Part shown: one piece after another, positions 61,171 to 64,000 of the stretch
How positions within the stretch are numbered: position 1 is the first letter of the stretch
Layout: every line of letters begins with the position of its first letter
Program-made: the position numbers and the translations under genes
NCBI RefSeq assembly: GCF_001632805.1
Contig: NZ_CP007220.1
Span: 2,914,001 to 2,978,000, forward strand
Length of the DNA: 64,000 bases
Reading direction: 5' to 3'
From: Mycobacteroides chelonae CCUG 47445
GTDB taxonomy: Bacteria > Actinomycetota > Actinomycetes > Mycobacteriales > Mycobacteriaceae
Notes under the pieces: model-generated
Told to the model about the DNA's origin: nothing
The model's input: only the letters and a program-made list of their open reading frames with translations
Database searches by the model: none

Positions 61171-64000
61171 ATGACGATCGAAGCCACCGCTGCCAATACC
61201 AAGGAAGCACGTCGTCAGCGGTTGGTTGACCGTGTCAGGCGGCTCTTCACCGAGGATCCACAGTTCCGGGCCGCCAAACCCGATACTGCGGTAGACGCCG
61301 CGGTCGCCGCGCCCGGTCTGCGGCTCGCCCAGGTAGTCGCCACCATCATGGATGGATACGCCGATCGGCCGGCCCTCGGGCACCGGGTTCAGGAACTCAT
61401 CACCGATGAGACAGGTCGGTCGGCACTTCGTCCCCTACCTGAGTTCGAGACCATCACCTACGGGGAACTGTGGGGCATGGCCCGCGCACTGGCTTCGGCG
61501 TGGCATCACGACCCGAGCACTCCGGTGCGCGCGGGCGACTTCGTCGCGATGCTCGGCTTCACGAGCGTCGACTACACCGCAGTCGATCTCGCGTGCATCC
61601 ATCTTGGCGCGGTGGCGGTACCGCTGCAGACCAGCGCGGCCGCATCGAACTGGACCGCAATCCTCGCCGAATCAGAGCCTTCGGTACTGGCGGTGAGCGC
61701 CGAGTTACTCGATGCGGCAATAGAATCAGCGCTCGTCACGCCGTCGCTGCGGCATATCACGGTCTTCGATTACCACCCCGGTGTCGATGCGCAGCGCGAC
61801 AGTGTCGAGTCGGCGCAACATCGGATAGCCGAGGCCGGCCTACCGATCTCGGTCGAGGTGATGTCCGCGGTGATCGGGCACGGTCGTGCCCTTCCCGAGG
61901 CGCCGTTGTTCACCGCCGAGGACGGCACCGACCCGTTGGCGCTGGTGATCTATACCTCTGGAAGCACGGGCACCCCCAAGGGCGCGACGTACACCGAGAA
62001 GATGGTCGCCAAACCATGGCTGAGGGCCGACACCCTGAGCTCCAAGGCCGAGATTCCGTTGATCAACCTCAACTTCATGCCGATGAGCCATGTGATGGGA
62101 CGCGGCAGCCTGGTCACGGCCCTGGCCTGTGGTGGTCTTGCGTACTTCGCGGCATCCAGCGATATGTCCACCCTGTTCGAAGACATCACCCTCACCCGGC
62201 CCACGGTGGTGACGCTCGTTCCCCGCGTGTGCGACATGCTCTTTCAGCGATACCGCAACGAAGTCGAACGCCGTGCGGGGCTGGACTCCGCGGCCGACCT
62301 GGCCACCCTCGATGCCGAAGTCAAGAACGATATCCGTGAAAACCTTTTCGGCGGACGCGTTTTGACAATCGTCTGCGGATCAGCACCACTATCCGAAGAA
62401 CTGGCGGCATTCATCGAATCCTGCCTGGACGCCCGCATCACCGACGGCTACGGCTCCACCGAGGCCGGAGTCATCGTCCGGAACGGACGCATCCAACGTC
62501 CCCCCGTCATCGACTACAAGCTCGTCGATGTGCCCGAGCTGGGCTACTTCTCCACCGACAAGCCGCACCCGCGAGGTGAGCTGCTGGTGAAAGCCGAGTC
62601 AGTGTTCGGCGGCTATTTCAAGCGTCCCGACGTCACCGCCGATGTGTTCGACCCGGACGGTTACTACAAGACCGGGGATATTGTCGCCGAGCTGGAACCC
62701 GACAAGATCCAGATCGTGGACCGGCGCAACAACGTGATCAAGCTGTCGCAAGGCGAGTTCGTCGCGATCGCCAACCTCGAAGCCGAGTACGCCAACAGTC
62801 CACTGGTGCAACAGATTTGTGTCTACGGAAGTAGCGAACGGTCCTACCTGCTGGCCGTGGTGGTACCCACCGCCGAGGCCTTCGACCAAAGCCATGGAGA
62901 TGACGAACTACTCAAACGCCTGATTGCCGAGTCGCTACAGCAGGTCGCCCGCGAAGCCCAGCTGCAGCCATACGAGGTACCGCGCGACTTCCTGGTGGAG
63001 ACCGAACCGTTCACCGCCGCCAACGGCCTATTGACCGGTATCGCCAAGCTGGCCCGGCCGAAGTTGCACGAGAAGTACGGCGCCCGTCTGGAACAGCTGT
63101 ATTCCGATATCGCGAGTGCCCAGGCGCTCGAACTACAAGCACTTCACGCCGCCGGACACGAGGGCAAGCCGGTCCTTGAGACCGTGCAACGTGCGGTCAC
63201 AGCACTGCTGGGCCTATCCGTAGCCGAGGTGGGCCCGGACTCGCACTTCATCGACCTCGGCGGCGATTCTCTTTCGGCGCTGTCCTTCTCGGATCTACTG
63301 CGGGACATCTTCGGTGTCGAGGTTCCCGTCGGAGTCATCGTCAGTGCCGCCAACGATGTGGCGGCCATCGCGAGCATCATCGAAAAGCACCGTGAATCGG
63401 GATCACTCCGGCCCACCGCCGACACGGTGCACGGCGCCGGGCACACCGAAATCCGTGCCGCCGACCTGACTCTGGACAAGTTCATCGACGAGGCCACCCT
63501 GCGCGCCGCCCCCACACTCCCGAGAGCGACGGGGACCCCGCAGACCGTGTTACTGACCGGAGCCAATGGCTACCTAGGACGGTTCCTAGCGTTGGAATGG
63601 CTTGAGCGCCTGGATAAAACCGGCGGCAAGCTCATCGCTGTCATCCGCGGCAAGGACTCCGACGCCGCCTACCAGCGCCTGGAGGAGGCGTTCGATAGTG
63701 GCGACGCCGGACTGCTGACGCATTTCCGCACACTGGCCGACAAGCACCTGGAGGTGCTCGCCGGCGATATCGGTGACCCGAACCTGGGACTGGACGCCGA
63801 CACCTGGCAACGCCTGGCCGACACCGTGGACGTCATCGTGCACCCCGCAGCCCTGGTGAACCACGTGCTGCCCTACAACCAGCTGTTCGGCCCGAATGTC
63901 GTTGGCACCGCGGAAATCATCAAACTGGCACTGACCACCAAAATCAAACCCGTCACATACCTGTCCACCGTCGCCGTGGCGATCTCGGTGGACCCCAAGG
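61171..64000 (+). CDS. car: Carboxylic acid reductase, second copy (partial, runs off right edge)
   Basis: Open from ATG 61171 to the window end (943 codons, no stop). It has the full adenylation domain ([35 protein letters not shown]), the carrier site [18 protein letters not shown] (Ser 700) and the first part of the reductase domain ([20 protein letters not shown], up to [15 protein letters not shown]). Overall it is clearly a paralogue of the first copy, more divergent in the substrate-binding part and almost identical in the linker and reductase part, which suggests tandem duplication followed by gene conversion. The two genes are likely co-transcribed. The C-terminal 240 or so residues lie outside the window. 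Confidence 0.95.
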   Translation, partial: MTIEATAANTKEARRQRLVDRVRRLFTEDPQFRAAKPDTAVDAAVAAPGLRLAQVVATIMDGYADRPALGHRVQELITDETGRSALRPLPEFETITYGELWGMARALASAWHHDPSTPVRAGDFVAMLGFTSVDYTAVDLACIHLGAVAVPLQTSAAASNWTAILAESEPSVLAVSAELLDAAIESALVTPSLRHITVFDYHPGVDAQRDSVESAQHRIAEAGLPISVEVMSAVIGHGRALPEAPLFTAEDGTDPLALVIYTSGSTGTPKGATYTEKMVAKPWLRADTLSSKAEIPLINLNFMPMSHVMGRGSLVTALACGGLAYFAASSDMSTLFEDITLTRPTVVTLVPRVCDMLFQRYRNEVERRAGLDSAADLATLDAEVKNDIRENLFGGRVLTIVCGSAPLSEELAAFIESCLDARITDGYGSTEAGVIVRNGRIQRPPVIDYKLVDVPELGYFSTDKPHPRGELLVKAESVFGGYFKRPDVTADVFDPDGYYKTGDIVAELEPDKIQIVDRRNNVIKLSQGEFVAIANLEAEYANSPLVQQICVYGSSERSYLLAVVVPTAEAFDQSHGDDELLKRLIAESLQQVAREAQLQPYEVPRDFLVETEPFTAANGLLTGIAKLARPKLHEKYGARLEQLYSDIASAQALELQALHAAGHEGKPVLETVQRAVTALLGLSVAEVGPDSHFIDLGGDSLSALSFSDLLRDIFGVEVPVGVIVSAANDVAAIASIIEKHRESGSLRPTADTVHGAGHTEIRAADLTLDKFIDEATLRAAPTLPRATGTPQTVLLTGANGYLGRFLALEWLERLDKTGGKLIAVIRGKDSDAAYQRLEEAFDSGDAGLLTHFRTLADKHLEVLAGDIGDPNLGLDADTWQRLADTVDVIVHPAALVNHVLPYNQLFGPNVVGTAEIIKLALTTKIKPVTYLSTVAVAISVDPK

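Noticed and set aside
1..64000. CRISPR arrays, insertion sequences, rRNA genes
   Set aside because: No regularly spaced repeats, transposase motifs or rRNA sequence were seen.

Overview
The window looks like a chromosomal segment of a rapidly growing mycobacterium, most likely the Mycobacteroides abscessus/chelonae group. The reasons are high-GC coding sequence, a Gly-Cys-Val tRNA trio, tandem carboxylic acid reductases, a mycobacterial-type NRPS with a terminal reductase, an MbtH-like protein and mycobacterial-style lipoproteins. This assignment is inferred from gene content; no database search was possible.

Layout. (A) 1-7.4 kb is a lower-GC integrated element lying against the 3' end of a tRNA-Val(CAC) gene. 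It carries a primase-polymerase (cut by the left edge), a capsid-like gene with two small followers, an excisionase-type HTH protein, and a WXG-like / amidase toxin / membrane immunity cassette. It resembles a phiRv1/phiRv2-type phage satellite or defective prophage carrying a type VII-secreted polymorphic toxin. (B) 7.45-7.95 kb holds four tRNA genes. (C) 8.0-10.7 kb holds small hypothetical genes, a PknH-like lipoprotein and an aldo/keto reductase. (D) 10.7-30.5 kb is a nearly complete purine catabolic locus: XdhC, fused FeS/Mo xanthine dehydrogenase, FAD subunit, 8-oxoguanine-type deaminase, guanine deaminase, uricase, 5-hydroxyisourate hydrolase, OHCU decarboxylase, a purine permease fused to a second OHCU-decarboxylase-like domain, a GntR regulator, allantoin racemase, PuuE allantoinase, NCS1 permease, MocA-like cytidylyltransferase, DctA, a CitE/HpcH-like protein and allantoicase. 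Together these would take guanine/xanthine to ureidoglycolate plus urea, with uptake and cofactor maturation encoded alongside.

(E) 31.9-45.3 kb is a leftward biosynthetic unit: FxbA-like formyltransferase, MbtH-like protein and a 4020-residue trimodular NRPS (C-A-T-E / C-A-T / C-A-T-R). A degenerate IdeR-like iron box precedes it, so a formylated, reductively released peptide, possibly a siderophore, is the best guess. (F) 45.5-54.4 kb holds two DHA2 exporters (one with a divergent TetR regulator and palindromic operators), an SDR, a GtrA-like protein, a SUKH-type lipoprotein, an M48 peptidase, YqeY and a GNAT enzyme. (G) 54.5-64 kb holds an orphan RsdA-like membrane protein with Tyr-Asp-Arg-Trp repeats, a methyltransferase behind a perfect palindrome, and two tandem carboxylic acid reductases with signs of gene conversion; the second runs off the right edge.

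The features most worth following up are the satellite with its toxin cassette, the permease-OHCU fusion that has lost the catalytic His, the CitE-like gene translationally coupled to allantoicase, and the NRPS-formyltransferase cluster.
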